Notes: generated by a model not told the origin, from the letters alone. 64,000 nt of DNA from Pseudomonas fluorescens (GCF_902498185.1 NZ_CABVIX010000004.1:62001-126000), one strand, 5' to 3'; shown: positions 1 to 22,728, counted from the first letter of the stretch. Translations and numbers: made by a program.

Positions 1-3000
1 CGAACTGCGCCGCCAGCTCGGCACTGCCGGCATGGGCCTGCAGGCGCTGGCCCCACTGCTGGTAGCTGCTGGTCTTGGCCGGCAGCTGCAGCGCCTGGCC
101 AGCGGCCAGTTGTGCGTAGGCGCTCTGCAGGTCCTCGAAAAGGATCCGCCACGACACCCCATCGACTACCAGGTGGTGGATCACCAGCAACAGCCGCTGC
201 CCCCCCTCCGGCAACCGGGCCAGCACTGCCCGCAGCAGGGGGCCGTGTTGCAGATCGAGGCTGGCCTGGGCCCTGTCGGCCAGGGCCAGCCATTGCTCAG
301 CGGTGTCCAGATCCACCTGCCACAGCATCGCCGGCTGTTCGTCAGGGCTGCCGTGCACAGCCTGCCAGATCCCGTCATGCTCAAAGAAGCGCAGGCGCAA
401 GGCGTCGTGCTGGCAGACCAGCGCGCTCAGCGCCTGCTCCAGTACATCGCCCCGCAGGGTCTCGCGTGGGGACAGCACCACCGACTGGTTCCAGTGGTGG
501 CGCGTGGGCACGGCGCTGTCAAGAAACGCCTGCTGGATCGGCAACAGCGCCAGGGCGCCGGTCACCGGCCCCTGGTCCTGCTGCGCGTTTTCTTCACGCC
601 GCGCCACCCGCGCCAGGTCCTGGATGGTCTGCTGCTCGAACAGGTCCTTGGGACTGAGGCGGATACCCGCCTGGCGAGCGCGGCTAACCACCTGGATGGA
701 GATGATCGAGTCGCCGCCCAGCTCGAAGAAGTTGTCGTTCACCCCGACCTGCGCCAGGCGCAGCACGTCTTGCCAGATCGCTACCAGGGCCTGCTCCATC
801 GCTCCCTGCGGTGCCACATAGGCGTCCAGCGACTGGCGCGCCTGCGGCTGCGGCAGGGCCTTGCGGTCGAGCTTGCCGTTCGGGTTCAGCGGCAGCTTCG
901 GCAACAGCATCAGGTGCGCGGGCACCATGTAGTCCGGCAGCTGTGCCTTGAGGCGCTCGCGCAGCGCCGCTTCATCAATACCCTCGGCCACCAGATACGC
1001 CACCAGTTGCGCTCCCGCCGGCCCCGGCTGGGCCAGCACCACCGCCTCGCGCACCTGCGCGTCGGCCAGCAGGCAGGCTTCGATCTCGCCCAGCTCGATC
1101 CGGAAACCGCGGATCTTCACCTGGTGGTCGACCCGGCTGACGTAGTCCAGCTGCCCGTCGGCCAGGTAGCGCACCAGGTCACCGCTGCGGTAGGCCCGGC
1201 TGCCCGGCTCGCAGGCATGGGCATCGGGCACGAAGCGCTCGGCGGTCAGCGCCGCCTGGCCAAGATAGCCCCGCGCCAGGCAGGAACCTGCGATGTACAG
1301 CTCGCCCACCGCGCCTACCGGCAACAGCTCGGCGTTTTCACCGAGCACGTACAGCCGGGTGTCGGGCAGGGGCCGGCCGATCGACAAGCCGCCCTCGGCG
1401 CCATGGGTGGCGTTGATCGCCGCCTCCGCTGGCCCGTATCGGTTGAATAGCGCTACCTGCGGCAGGCGCGCCTGGGCCCGCTGCAGCAGCTCGCGGGACA
1501 ACGCCTCGCCACCGCAGAACAGCCGTTTCAGGCTGCGGCACGCAGACAAGCCCGGGGTCTCGATAAAGGCCTGCAGCATCGACGGCACGAAGTGCAGCGT
1601 GCTCACCTGCTGCGCCTCGATCAGCGCCAGCAGGCGCTCCGGGTCGCGCTGGTCGCCCGGCTCGGCCAGCACCAGCCGGCCCCCGCAGCTCAGCGGCCAG
1701 AGGAATTCCCACACCGACACGTCGAAGCTGAACGAGGTCTTCTGCAAGACCCCCTCGCCCGCTTCCAGGCCATAGGCCTGCTGCATCCACAGCAGCCGGC
1801 CGAGCAAGGCGCCGTGGTGGTTGCCCACCCCCTTGGGCCGGCCCGTGGAGCCGGAGGTGTAGATCACATAGGCAAGGTTATCGGCGCCCACGCCCGTCAC
1901 TGGGGCGTGCGCTGGCCAGTCAGCCAGCACCAGCGCATCCACTTCCAGCACCCGCACCTGGCGCCCCGCCAGGGGCAGGCCGGGACGGCTGGCACGGTTG
2001 CTCAGCAGCAGCTCGATGCCGCTGTCGTCGATCATGTAGGCCAGGCGTTCGGCGGGGTATTCCGGGTCCAGCGGCACGTAGGCGCCACCGGCCTTGAGCA
2101 CCGCCAGCAGACTGATCACCATCTCCAGGCTGCGTTGCAGGGCGATCCCCACCCGCACGTCCGGCCCGACGCCCTCGGCGACCAGCAGGTGCGCCAGGCG
2201 GTTGGCCTGCTGGTTGAGCTCGTGGTAGCTCAGCCGCTCGCCGGCAAAGACCACCGCGCAGGCGTCAGGGGTCTGCCGCGCCTGACGTTCGATCAAGTCG
2301 TGGACATGGACATCGGCGGAGCAGTCGATCTGCTCACCTTGCCAATCCTGCAACAGGACCTGGCGGTCGACGGTGAACTCGAACTGGCCAAGGCAGGCCT
2401 GCGCCGAGGCATCGGCCAGCCAGCCCAGCAACTGCAGCAGGTGGTCGTTCAAGCGCTCGATGGCGGCACTGCTGAAATGCGCCAGGTCGTGGCTGTAGTG
2501 GAGGTCAAGGCTGCTGCCCATCCCCACCGCCAGGCTCAACGGATAGTTGGTGCGCACGTTGTTGGCCACGCTGCCGAACTGCAGGTCGGCCGGCGCTTCC
2601 TGTTGCAGCACCTCGGCAATCGGATAGTTCTCGAACACCAGGATGTTGTCGAACAGCGCCTCGCCACCCTGCCCGGCCCAACGCTGTACATCGAACAGCG
2701 GGCTGTGCTCGTAGTCGCGTAGGGCGAGGTTCTTCGCCTGGACCTCCTGCAGCCAGCCGGCCACCGTTTGCTCGGGCCGTGGACGGGCCACCACTGGCAG
2801 GGTGTTGATGAACAGGCCGATCTGCTTCTCGATGCCGGCGAGCTCGACCGGACGTCCCGATACCGTGGCCCCGAAGACCACGGTGTCCTGGCGAGTGTAG
2901 CGCTGCAACAAGAGCAGCCATGCCGCCTGCATCAGCGTGTTGAGCGTGACCTTGTGCTGTCGCGCCGCAGCGTTGAGGCGTTCTGCCCGTTCGCCCGGCA

Positions 3001-6000
3001 CGCGTACCGAGTGAATGCCCTGGCCTGTGTGAGTCGAGAGGGCAAGGCTGTCCAGGCCGCCCGCACCTGCCAGTCGGGTCGGCGCATCGAGCCCGGTCAG
3101 TTGTTCGCGCCAGAACGCCTGGGCGAGGCCACTCTCCTGGCGTTGCAGCCAGGCGATGTAATCGCGATAGCGCCCGACCGGCTGAGGCACAGTGCCAGTC
3201 GTGTAGTGCTGCATCACCTCGCCCATCAGCTGCGAGCTGGCCCAGCCATCCATGAGCATGTGATGGCTGGTGTAGATCAGGTGATGGCGTCCTTCACCGG
3301 TGCGCACCACCAGCAGGCGCAGCAGCGGGGCCTGGGACAATTCGAAGCCTTGGTCGCGTTCGGCGATGGCCAAGCGTTCGAGCGCCAGTTCGACGTCTTC
3401 GCTGATGGGCAGGTCGACGACCTGCATAGGCATCGCGACCTGACGGTGCACGCATTGCAGCGGTTGTTCGAGGCCTTCCCACAGGAAGCTCGTACGCAGG
3501 ATATCGTGCGTGTCCATGACCGCCTGCCACGCAAGGCGGAAGCGCTCGGGATCGAGCCCACGCACTTGCAGACGCATCTGTCCCAGGTAATGGCCGGTGC
3601 CTTGCTCGTAGAGGCTATGGAACAGCATGCCCTGCTGCATCGGTGACAGCGGATAGAGGTCTGCGGTCTGCCGCGGATCCAGGTCCAGGGCATCCAGACG
3701 CGTCTGGTCGAGCCCCGCCAACGGGAAGTCCGAAGGGGTGAACCCGGCGTGGCCCTCCTCGGTGCAATGAGCAATGAGCACGTGCAACTGCGCCAGGTAG
3801 GCGGTGGCCAGCGCTTGAATGGACTCACTCTCGAAAACCTTGTCGCTGAAGGTCCAGCCCAGGCTCAGGCAACCGTCGTAGACCTGGCCATTGACCGTCA
3901 GCCAGTTGCCCAGCGGCGCATCCGCGGCCTGGTCCGCACCTGCGCTCTCGCCGGAAGGCGCGAACAGCGCAGCCTTGTCACTGGCGAAACTGCCGTCGAA
4001 CTGGCCCAGGTAGTTGAAGGTGACCTTCGGCTCAGGCAAGGCCGCCAGCGCCTCGCGCTGCACCTCGGTGCCCAGGTGACGCAGCACGCCGTATCCCAGG
4101 CCCTTGTCCGGAATGGCTCGCAGTTGTTCCTTGATCGCCTTGATCGAGGCAGACAGGCTCTGTGCAGGCGTCAGCCGCACCGGGAATACCGTGGTGAACC
4201 AGCCCACCGTGCGGGTCAGGTCAACGTCCTCGAACAGCTCTTCGCGGCCATGGCCTTCGAGGCGGATCAGCGCGCTGTCGGCGCCGGTCCAGTCTGCCAA
4301 GGTACGCGCCAGGGCGGTGAGCAGCAGGTCGTTGACCTGGGTGCGGTAGGCCGCCGGGGCCTGTTGCAGCAAGCGCTGAGTGGCTTCACGCTCAAGGCGC
4401 ACCTGGACCGTGCGGGCATCGCGGTTATGCTGAGGGGCCTGTGGGTCAGCGCACGGCAGGTCGGTCGGCGCACCCTGCAACTGGCCTTGCCAGTAGTCGA
4501 ACTGCGCGGACAGTTTCGCACTGCTGGCATGGTCTTGCAGGCGCTGGCCCCACTGCTGGTAGCTGCTGGTCTTGGCCGGCAGCTGCAGCGCCTGGCCAGC
4601 GGCCAGTTGCGCGTAGGCGCTTTGCAGGTCCTCGAAAAGGATCCGCCACGACACTCCGTCGACCACCAGGTGGTGAATCACCAGCAGCAGACGCTGCTCG
4701 CCCTTGGGCAAACTGGCCAGCACTGCCCGCAGCAACGGGCCGTGTTCCACGTCGAGACTGGCCTGGGCTTGCGCGGCAAGGGCCTGCAGGGCCGGTGCAT
4801 CCGCGACCTCTACGTTCCACAGCAGCGATGCCCCCGGGTGTTCGGCCACCGGCGAGTGGACCGCACCCTGGTCGGTAAACCGCAGGCGCAGGGCATCGTG
4901 CTGGGTTACCAACGCCTCCAGCACCTGTTCCAGCAGGGCTACCTGCAATCGCTGGCCCGGCTTGAGGGACACCGACTGGTTCCAGTGATTGGGCTGGGCC
5001 AGCGCCTTGTCGAAGAACCCGCGCTGGATCGGCAACAGCGCCAGGGCGCCGGTCACCGGCCCCTGGTCCTGCTGCGCGTTTTCTTCACGCCGCGCCACCC
5101 GCGCCAGGTCCTGGATGGTCTGCTGCTCGAACAGGTCCTTGGGACTGAGGCGGATACCCGCCTGGCGAGCGCGGCTAACCACCTGGATGGAGATGATCGA
5201 GTCGCCGCCCAGCTCGAAGAAGTTGTCGTTCACCCCGACCTGCGCCAGGCGCAGCACGTCTTGCCAGATCGCTACCAGGGCCTGCTCCATCGCTCCCTGC
5301 GGTGCCACATAGGCGTCCAGCGACTGGCGCGCCTGCGGCTGCGGCAGGGCCTTGCGGTCGAGCTTGCCGTTCGGGTTCAGCGGCAGCTTCGGCAACAGCA
5401 TCAGGTGCGCGGGCACCATGTAGTCCGGCAGCTGTGCCTTGAGGCGCTCGCGCAGCGCCGCTTCATCAATACCCTCGGCCACCAGATACGCCACCAGTTG
5501 CGCTCCCGCCGGCCCCGGCTGGGCCAGCACCACCGCCTCGCGCACCTGCGCGTCGGCCAGCAGGCAGGCTTCGATCTCGCCCAGCTCGATCCGGAAACCG
5601 CGGATCTTCACCTGGTGGTCGACCCGGCTGACGTAGTCCAGCTGCCCGTCGGCCAGGTAGCGCACCAGGTCACCGCTGCGGTAGGCCCGGCTGCCCGGCT
5701 CGCAGGCATGGGCATCGGGCACGAAGCGCTCGGCGGTCAGCGCCGCCTGGCCAAGATAGCCCCGCGCCAGGCAGGAACCTGCGATGTACAGCTCGCCCAC
5801 CGCGCCTACCGGCAACAGCTCGGCGTTTTCACCGAGCACGTACAGCCGGGTGTCGGGCAGGGGCCGGCCGATCGACAAGCCGCCCTCGGCGCCATGGGTG
5901 GCGTTGATCGCCGCCTCCGCTGGCCCGTATCGGTTGAATAGCGCTACCTGCGGCAGGCGCGCCTGGGCCCGCTGCAGCAGCTCGCGGGACAACGCCTCGC

Positions 6001-9000
6001 CACCGCAGAACAGCCGTTTCAGGCTGCGGCACGCAGACAAGCCCGGGGTCTCGATAAAGGCCTGCAGCATCGACGGCACGAAGTGCAGCGTGCTCACCTG
6101 CTGCGCCTCGATCAGCGCCAGCAGGCGCTCCGGGTCGCGCTGGTCGCCCGGCTCGGCCAGCACCAGCCGGCCCCCGCAGCTCAGCGGCCAGAGGAATTCC
6201 CACACCGACACGTCGAAGCTGAACGAGGTCTTCTGCAAGACCCCCTCGCCCGCTTCCAGGCCATAGGCCTGCTGCATCCACAGCAGCCGGCCGAGCAAGG
6301 CGCCGTGGTGGTTGCCCACCCCCTTGGGCCGGCCCGTGGAGCCGGAGGTGTAGATCACATAGGCAAGGTTATCGGCGCCCACGCCCGTCACTGGGGCGTG
6401 CGCTGGCCAGTCAGCCAGCACCAGCGCATCCACTTCCAGCACCCGCACCTGGCGCCCCGCCAGGGGCAGGCCGGGACGGCTGGCACGGTTGCTCAGCAGC
6501 AGCTCGATGCCGCTGTCGTCGATCATGTAGGCCAGGCGTTCGGCGGGGTATTCCGGGTCCAGCGGCACGTAGGCGCCACCGGCCTTGAGCACCGCCAGCA
6601 GACTGATCACCATCTCCAGGCTGCGTTGCAGGGCGATCCCCACCCGCACGTCCGGCCCGACGCCCTCGGCGACCAGCAGGTGCGCCAGGCGGTTGGCCTG
6701 CTGGTTGAGCTCGTGGTAGCTCAGCCGCTCGCCGGCAAAGACCACCGCGCAGGCGTCAGGGGTCTGCCGCGCCTGACGCTCGATCAAGGCATGGACGGCG
6801 CCGTCGCCGGCATGATCGATCGAGGGCACAGCGTTCCACGTCAGCACCTGTTGCTCACGCTCCGCGGCGTCGAGCAGTTCGAGCTCGCTGACGCGTGTGC
6901 GCGCCGGGGCGTCGACAATCTGCAACAGCAGGTTGAGCAGGTGACGGTTCACCTGGCCAATGGTTGCCGCATCGTAGTGGGCGCAGGCGTAGCTGTAATG
7001 CAGCGACAAGGTCTGGCCAAGGTTGACCGCCAGGGTGAGCGGGTAGTTGGTCCGCACCACGCTGGAAATACCGCTGAACACCAGGCCCTCCGGCGCGCCC
7101 TGCTCCAGCGCCTCGGAGATCGGGTAGTTCTCGAACACCAGGATATTGTCGAACAGCGCTTCGCCACCTTGCCCTGCCCAGCGCTGGATGGCATTGAGCG
7201 CGGTGTACTCATGCTCGCGGGCCGCAAGGTTGATCTGCTGCACGGACTGCAGCCAGGTGCCCAGCTCAAGCCGGGCGTCGGGTGTGCCGATCACTGGCAG
7301 GGTGTTGATGAACAGGCCGACCATTTCGCCAGCACCGGGCAGCGACGCCGGACGCCCTGCCACGGTCGCGCCGAAGGCCACGCAGGCCTGCCCGCAGTAG
7401 CGCTGCAGCAGCAACTGCCAGGCACTCTGCAGCAGGGTGTTGACCGTGACCTTGTGCTGACGCGCACACGCCTGCAGGCGTTGAGTCTGCCCGGCCTCGA
7501 GGCGTGCATGAAAGTCGTCATGGCCGTCGCCGGCCACCACCTGCCCCGCGACCGCTTCGGCCAGACGGGTCGGTGCCTGCAGTTCGCCCAGCTGGGACTT
7601 CCAGAACGCCTCGCAACGGACCTGGTCCTGGCGCTGCAGCCAGTCGATATAGTCTCGGAAACGTGCGGGGCCCGCGTGCGGGGCCTGGCCACGGTAATGC
7701 TGCAGGACTTCGCCCATCAGCTGCGCGCTGCTCCATCCGTCCATGAGGATATGGTGGCTGGTGTAGACCAGGTGGTAGCAGTGCTCGGCAGTGCGGGCCA
7801 GCACCAGGCGCAGCAGTGGCGCCTGTGCCAGGTCGAAGCCTGCGGCACGTTCGTCGCGAGCCAATTGCTCCAGTGTCGCGTCGAGCGCTGCGCAGGCGCG
7901 CAGGTCATCGATGCGCATCGGCATCGGCACCTGCTTGTGGACCACTTGCAGCGGCTGCTCGCCCAGGTTCCAGACAAAGCCGGTGCGCAGGATTTCATGC
8001 CGCTCCAGCACCTGCTGCCAGGCCTCGCCGAACCGCTGCGGGTCGAGCCCACTGACGTCCATGCGCATCTGGTTGATGTAGCCGGTCTCGCCCTGCTCAT
8101 AGAGGCTGTGGAACAGCATGCCCTGCTGCATGGGCGAAAGCGGATAGATGTCTTCGATCTGCGCGGCCGGCACCGCGAGGCCATCGAGCTGCGCCTGGGC
8201 AAGACCCGCCAGGGGGAAGTCCGAAGGCGTCACGCCACTGTGACGCGGCTCGCTGCAATGGGCGATCAGCGCCTGCAGCTCGGCGCCATACTGCTCGGCC
8301 AGGCGCTCGACGGTGGCGGTGTCGAACTGTGCCTCGCTGAAATTCCAGCCCAGGCTCAGCTGGCCGTCATAGACCTGGCCGTTGAGGGTCAGCCAGTTGC
8401 CCAGCGGCGCCTCAGGGCTTTGCTCGGCACCGGCCGGTTCGGGGGCCGGCGACCACAAGCGGTCCTCACTGCTGTCGAAGCTGGCGTCGAACTGGCCCAG
8501 GTAGTTGAAGGTCAGGCGCGGGACCGGCAATACGCTCAGGGCCTGCTGGGTGGCCTCGTCACCCAGGTGACGCAGCACGCCGAAGCCCAGGCCCTTGTCG
8601 GGGATGGCCCGCAGCTGCTCCTTGACCTGCTTGATCGAGTCGGCCATCTGGGTCTGTGGCGTCAGCAGGACCGGGAAGACACTGGTGAACCAGCCCACGG
8701 TACGGCTCAGATCGACCTGTTCGAACAGCGCCTCGCGACCATGGCCTTCCAGCTGCAACAGCAGCGATGGCTGGCCGGTCCAGCGCACCATGACCCGCGC
8801 CAGGGCAGTGAGCAGCAGGTCGTTGACCTGGGTCCGGTAGCTGGCGTTGCAGCCTTGCAGCAGCTGGCGGGTCGCCTGCGCATCCAGGCGGGTGTGTACC
8901 CGTCGGGCGCGGGCGTTGCCCAGGTCCTCGCTCGGGCGGTCAAGTGGCAGATCGCGCGGCGCATCGCGCAGGCGCTCTTGCCACTGGCGCACCTGGGCCT

Positions 9001-12000
9001 GGCGTTGATCGTCCCGCGCCCAGTCCTGCAGGCGCATGGCCCAGGTTTTCAGGGCGCTGGTCTTGGGCGGCAACTCGACTGGCTGGCCGGCGAACAGGCG
9101 CGCGCAGGTGGTGCCCAGGTCTTCGAGCAGAATCCGCCAGGAGACGCCGTCCACCGCCAAGTGATGGATCACCAGCAGCAGGCGTTGCTCACCGTCCGGC
9201 AAATTCGCCAGCAGCGCACGCAGCAGTGGGCCCTGGGTCAGGTCGAGGCTGCGCTGGGTCTCTTCACAGGCCGCTTCCAGGGCCTGCACGTCAGCCACCT
9301 CAAGGGTCCGCAGCAACGGCTGGGCCAAGGCGTCCTCGACGCTGCGATAGCGCGCGGACCAGCCCCCGTTCCCGTGGCTGAATGCCAGGCGCAGCGCATC
9401 GTGGTGGCGCACCATGGCCTGCAACGCCTGCTCCAGCACCTCGGACCGCATGGGCGCATGGGCACGCAACAGCAAGGACTGGTTCCAGTGATGGCGCTCG
9501 GCGATCGGCTCAGCGAAAAACCACTGCTGCACGGGCAGCAACGGTGTGCTGCCCGCCACCGGCGCCTGGTCGATGGCCAGCGACGCGGCGCCGACCTGGG
9601 CGACCCGTGCCAGGCCCATCACCGTCTGGTGCTGGAACAGGTCCTTGGGGGTGAAGTGAATGCCCTGGGCACGCGCCCGGCTTACCACCTGGATGGAGAC
9701 GATGGAGTCGCCGCCCAGCTCGAAGAAGTTGTCTGCAAGGCCGACGCGTTCCAGCTTGAGCACCTGTTGCCAGATCTCGGCGATCTGCTGCTGCACAGGT
9801 GTCTGCGGCGCCTGGTAGGTCTGCTGCAGAGCACTGAAGTCCGGCTGCGGCAGACGCTTGCGGTCGACCTTGCCGTTGGGCGTCAACGGCAGCTCGGCAA
9901 GCATCAGCAGGTGCGCCGGCACCATGTAGTCGGGCAGACGCTCCTTGAGATGACTGCGCAATGCTTCACGCAGCGTGGCCTGGGACTGGCTGTCGCCAAG
10001 CAGCGCCTGGGCTGCCTCCGGCACCACGTAGCCGACCAGTTGCTGGCCACTGGGGCCTTCGCAGGCCACCACAACGGCCTCGCGCACCGCGGCGCTGTCG
10101 AGCAGCCGCGCCTCGACCTCCCCCAGCTCGATGCGGAAACCACGCACCTTGACCTGACGGTCGATCCGACCCAGGTAGTCGATGATGCCGTCGTCACGCT
10201 GCGCCACCCGGTCGCCGCTGCGGTAGAGCCGGGCACCGTCGCCGAACGGGTCCGGCACGAAGCGCTCGGCGGTCAGGGCCGGGCGGTTCAGGTAGCCGCG
10301 CGCCAGGCCCTGGCCACCCAGGTACAGCTCGCCGGGAATCGCCAGCGGCAACAGGCTCAGGTTGCCATCGAGCACATACGCGCGGCGCTCGCCGATACGC
10401 TCCCCGATGGGCGCGTAGGCGGCGCCGCAGCGGTCGTGCCCAGCGGCCTTCCAGATCAACGGGGTGACCACGGTCTCGGTCGGGCCATAGCCGTTGATGA
10501 TGTATTGCGGGCGCAGCGCGCGCCGCGCCAGGGTGTAGCTGGCGTCGGCCACGGCGTCGCCGCCGAAGCAGTAGACGCGCACCGGCGGCGGGTTGCCGTC
10601 ACGCTCGGCGTGCTCGGCCAGTTGCTGCAGATAGACCGGCGGGAATGCCGCTACGGTCACGCCATGGGCATGCAAGGCTGCGTAGGTCTGCTCGGGCGTC
10701 CACAGCTGCGGGTCGCGGATCAGCAGTGAGGCGCCGTGGGTCAACGCGGTCAGCCAGCGCTCGTGGGCACCGTCGAAGGCAAACGACATGAAGTGCAGCT
10801 CGCAGTCCTCGGCACTCATCTCGTAGCGTGCGCCGATTGCCCGGCAGTGCATCGCGATCGGGCCGTGGGCCACCGCCACGCCCTTGGGCAGGCCAGTGGA
10901 GCCGGAGGTGTAGATCACGTAGGCCAGGTGCTCGGCGTGCAGCGCGACCTCTGGGTCATGACCTGGCAGGTCATCGAGGCGTAGCTCGTCGAGGGCGAGG
11001 GTGTCGAGGTCCTGCGGCACGGGCAGGCGCTGCAGCAGTGCAGTATCGCTGAGCAGCAGGGCCATGCCGCTGTCCTGCATCAGGTAGGCCAGGCGCTCGC
11101 GCGGGTATTCCGGGTCCAGCGGGGCGTAGGCGCCACCGGCCTTGAGTACCGCCAGCAGGCTGACCACCGTCTCCAGGCCGCGCTCCAGCGCGATGCCGAC
11201 CAGGACCTCAGGCCCGGCCCCCGCGGCGATCAGGGCATGGGCCAGGCGGTTGGCGCGCAGGTCCAGTTCGGCAAAGCTCATCCGCTGGTCGCCGAAGATC
11301 AGCGCGGTGGCGTCCGGCGTCTGCCGGGCAAGCTCGGCGATGCGCTGGTGTACCAGCGGTCCCTGCACGTGACGCAGGTCGGGCGCGTTGCGCTCGATCA
11401 GCAGGTGGTCGCGCTGGGCCGGGTCGAGCATCGGCAGTTCGGCGATGCGCTGGGACGGCCCGGCGACGATGCCCTGCAGCAGCGTCAGCCAGTGGCCGCC
11501 CAGGCGCTCGATGGTAGCGGCGTCGAACAGATCGCTCGCATAGGTCAGCGAGGCCCACAGGCCTTGCTCGCCCTCTACGGTGTCCAGGGTCAGGTCGAAC
11601 GAGGCGCTGTGGCTGTCCCAGAACAGTCCTTCGATCTCCAGGCCCGGCAGCTGCCGGGCGCGGTTGTCACGGGCCTGGCGGTCCTGGCGCTGATGGTTGT
11701 ACATCACTTGGAACAAGGGGCTGTGGCTCAGGCTGCGGTCCGGTTGCAGCGCCTCGACCAGTTGCTCGAACGGCAGGTCCTGGTGGGCCTGGGCGCCCAG
11801 CACGGCCTGCTTGACCTGCTGCAGCAGCTGGCCGAAGGTCTGCGTGCCGTCGACCTGGGCCCGCAGCACCTGGGTGTTGACGAAGAAGCCCAGCAGGCGG
11901 TCGGTCTCGACGCGGTTGCGGTTGGCGGTGGGCACGCCGACGCGGATGTCATCCTGGCCGGTGTAGCGGTGCAGCAGTACCTGGTACGACGCCAGCAGCA

Positions 12001-12897
12001 GCATGAACAGCGTCACCTGCTCGCGCTGAGCCAGCGCCTGGAGGGCTTCGCCCAGCGCCGGGTCAAGCGGCAGGTCGAAGCGCGCGCCCCGATGACTGGA
12101 CTGCGCCGCGCGCGGGCGGTCCGTGGGCAGCTCCAGTACCGGCTGCTGCTCCCCCAATTGGGCACGCCAATACGCCAGTTGCTGTTCGCTGCCACCGGCC
12201 TCCATCCAGCGCCGCTGCCAGACCGCGTAGTCAGCGTACTGGATATCCAGCGCCGGCAGGTTCACCTGGTGGTCCCCGGCGAAGCCCAGGTACAGCTGGA
12301 CCAGCTCATCGACCATGACCTGCATCGACCAGCCGTCGGAGACGATATGGTGCTGGACCATCACCAGCACATGCTCGTCCTCGCTCACGCGCAGCAGGCT
12401 GACCCGAACCAGCGGCCCCTGCTGCAGATCGAAAGGCAGGGCCACCCGGCGTTCCACCTCGGCCTGGATCAGCGCTTCGCGCCCGGCGGCGTCAAGGGTC
12501 TGCGTGAGTTCGCCCACCTCGATGTCCAGCGGCATCTGCGCATGGACCTGCTGGCGCGGGCGCTCGTCGTCGAGGACAAAGGTAGTGCGCAGGGTTTCAT
12601 GGCGCTCGACCAGCGCAGTGAAGGCCTGGCGCAAGGCGTCGACCTGCAGCGCGCCACGCAGGCGCAGCGCGGTGGGGATGTGGTAGGCGGCGCTGCCAGG
12701 CTCCAGTTGCCAGAGGAACCACTGGCGCTCCTGGGCGAACGACAAGGGCAGGGTTTGCAGCTGGTCGCGGATTTCAGGGATCGGCAGGTTGGCCGGCGAA
12801 ACCTTCTGCTCGGCCATTTTTTCCAGGTACTGCCGACGCTTGTCCAACGGCAAGGCAATGAAGCGGCTGGCAATGCGCAGGGCGGTGGAACGGTCCA

Positions 12898-12898
<1 letters not shown>
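1..12898 (-). CDS. Pyoverdine-type non-ribosomal peptide synthetase, three C-A-T-E modules, 3' end outside window
   Basis: The frame starts at ATG 12898 and stays open to the left edge (about 4,299 codons seen), so the gene is partial. Its start overlaps the stop of the upstream NRPS gene (TAATG) behind a strong GGAGGAGG ribosome site, so the two are translationally coupled. Visible order by residue: C 40-450, A 500-1000, T (GGDS near 1065), E 1110-1555, C 1575-2010 (HHILMDGW), A 2040-2510, T (GGDS near 2567), E 2610-3050 ([11 protein letters not shown]), C 3070-3500 (HHMLMDGW), A 3535-4010, T (GGDS near 4065), then E cut by the edge. Every module therefore makes a D residue. Pocket residues read D-G-E-A-C-G-G-V-T in module 1, where the acidic E suggests a basic substrate such as Lys or an ornithine derivative. 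Modules 2 and 3 read D-V-W-H-F-G-R-I-N, identical to the Glu module of PvdL in this window. No thioesterase is visible, so chain release lies beyond the edge. Confidence 0.93.
532..2287. repeat. Direct repeat copy 1, A-T segment of NRPS module 3
   Basis: This 1,756-bp stretch appears base-for-base identical to 5023-6778 (offset 4,491). It spans the adenylation domain, the carrier protein and the first part of the epimerase. The flanking E and C domains diverge clearly on both sides. Identity was read by eye and through identical shadow frames, not by an alignment program. Confidence 0.9.
5023..6778. repeat. Direct repeat copy 2, A-T segment of NRPS module 2
   Basis: Partner of the copy at 532-2287. 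The first mismatches seen are at 5022 (C versus T at 531) and 6779 (C versus T at 2288). Such sharp edges point to recent duplication or gene conversion of a substrate-selecting unit. Confidence 0.9.
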
Positions 12899-22566
<9,668 letters not shown>

Positions 22567-22620
22567 CTGCGATCTTCCGTACAGTTGGGTATCGAGCTTC
22601 GGCTCGGCTATCCCTACGGA

Positions 22621-22644
22621 ACGTAAGAAGGCGCGGGAAAATTA
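22621..22644 (-). promoter_or_regulatory. PvdS-type promoter of the NRPS operon
   Basis: On the minus strand the sequence reads GCTAATT, 16 bases, then CGT. This matches the iron-starvation promoter pattern TAAAT-N16-CGT with one change in the -35 element. The CGT lies 55 bases upstream of ATG 22566. The same TAATT variant precedes pvdL. Confidence 0.75.
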
Positions 22645-22669
22645 GCGTCAGGGGCCGCTGGCCCTTCGC

Positions 22670-22693
22670 TAAATCGCCGCTTGCGGCCGTCGT
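22670..22693 (+). promoter_or_regulatory. PvdS-type promoter of the SCP2-JmjC oxygenase gene
   Basis: GCTAAAT at 22668-22674 is followed by exactly 16 bases and CGT at 22691-22693, a full match to the iron-starvation promoter pattern. It lies 36 bases upstream of the chosen GTG start and excludes the TTG at 22681 as the start. Confidence 0.8.
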
Positions 22694-22728
22694 TATCTGT
22701 GGACACAGACAGACTGACGAGGCTTACC

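Noticed and set aside
3749..5941. Other long plus-strand frames opposite the NRPS genes (also around 11237-12982, 13087-14838, 25316-28156, 30785-33307, 33932-36994)
   Set aside because: Same reason: composition-driven shadows of the real minus-strand synthetases, and several are copies of each other only because the NRPS repeats are.
6083..10729. A 1,548-codon open frame on the plus strand opposite the NRPS gene
   Set aside because: It is a shadow of GC-rich codon use on the minus strand. Its protein is a Gln/Ala/His/Arg-rich string with no domain, while the minus strand in the same place shows full C, A, T and E motifs.
22681..22728. TTG start at 22681 for the SCP2-JmjC gene
   Set aside because: The PvdS promoter -10 element at 22691-22693 would lie inside the coding sequence; GTG 22729 has a proper GAGG site.
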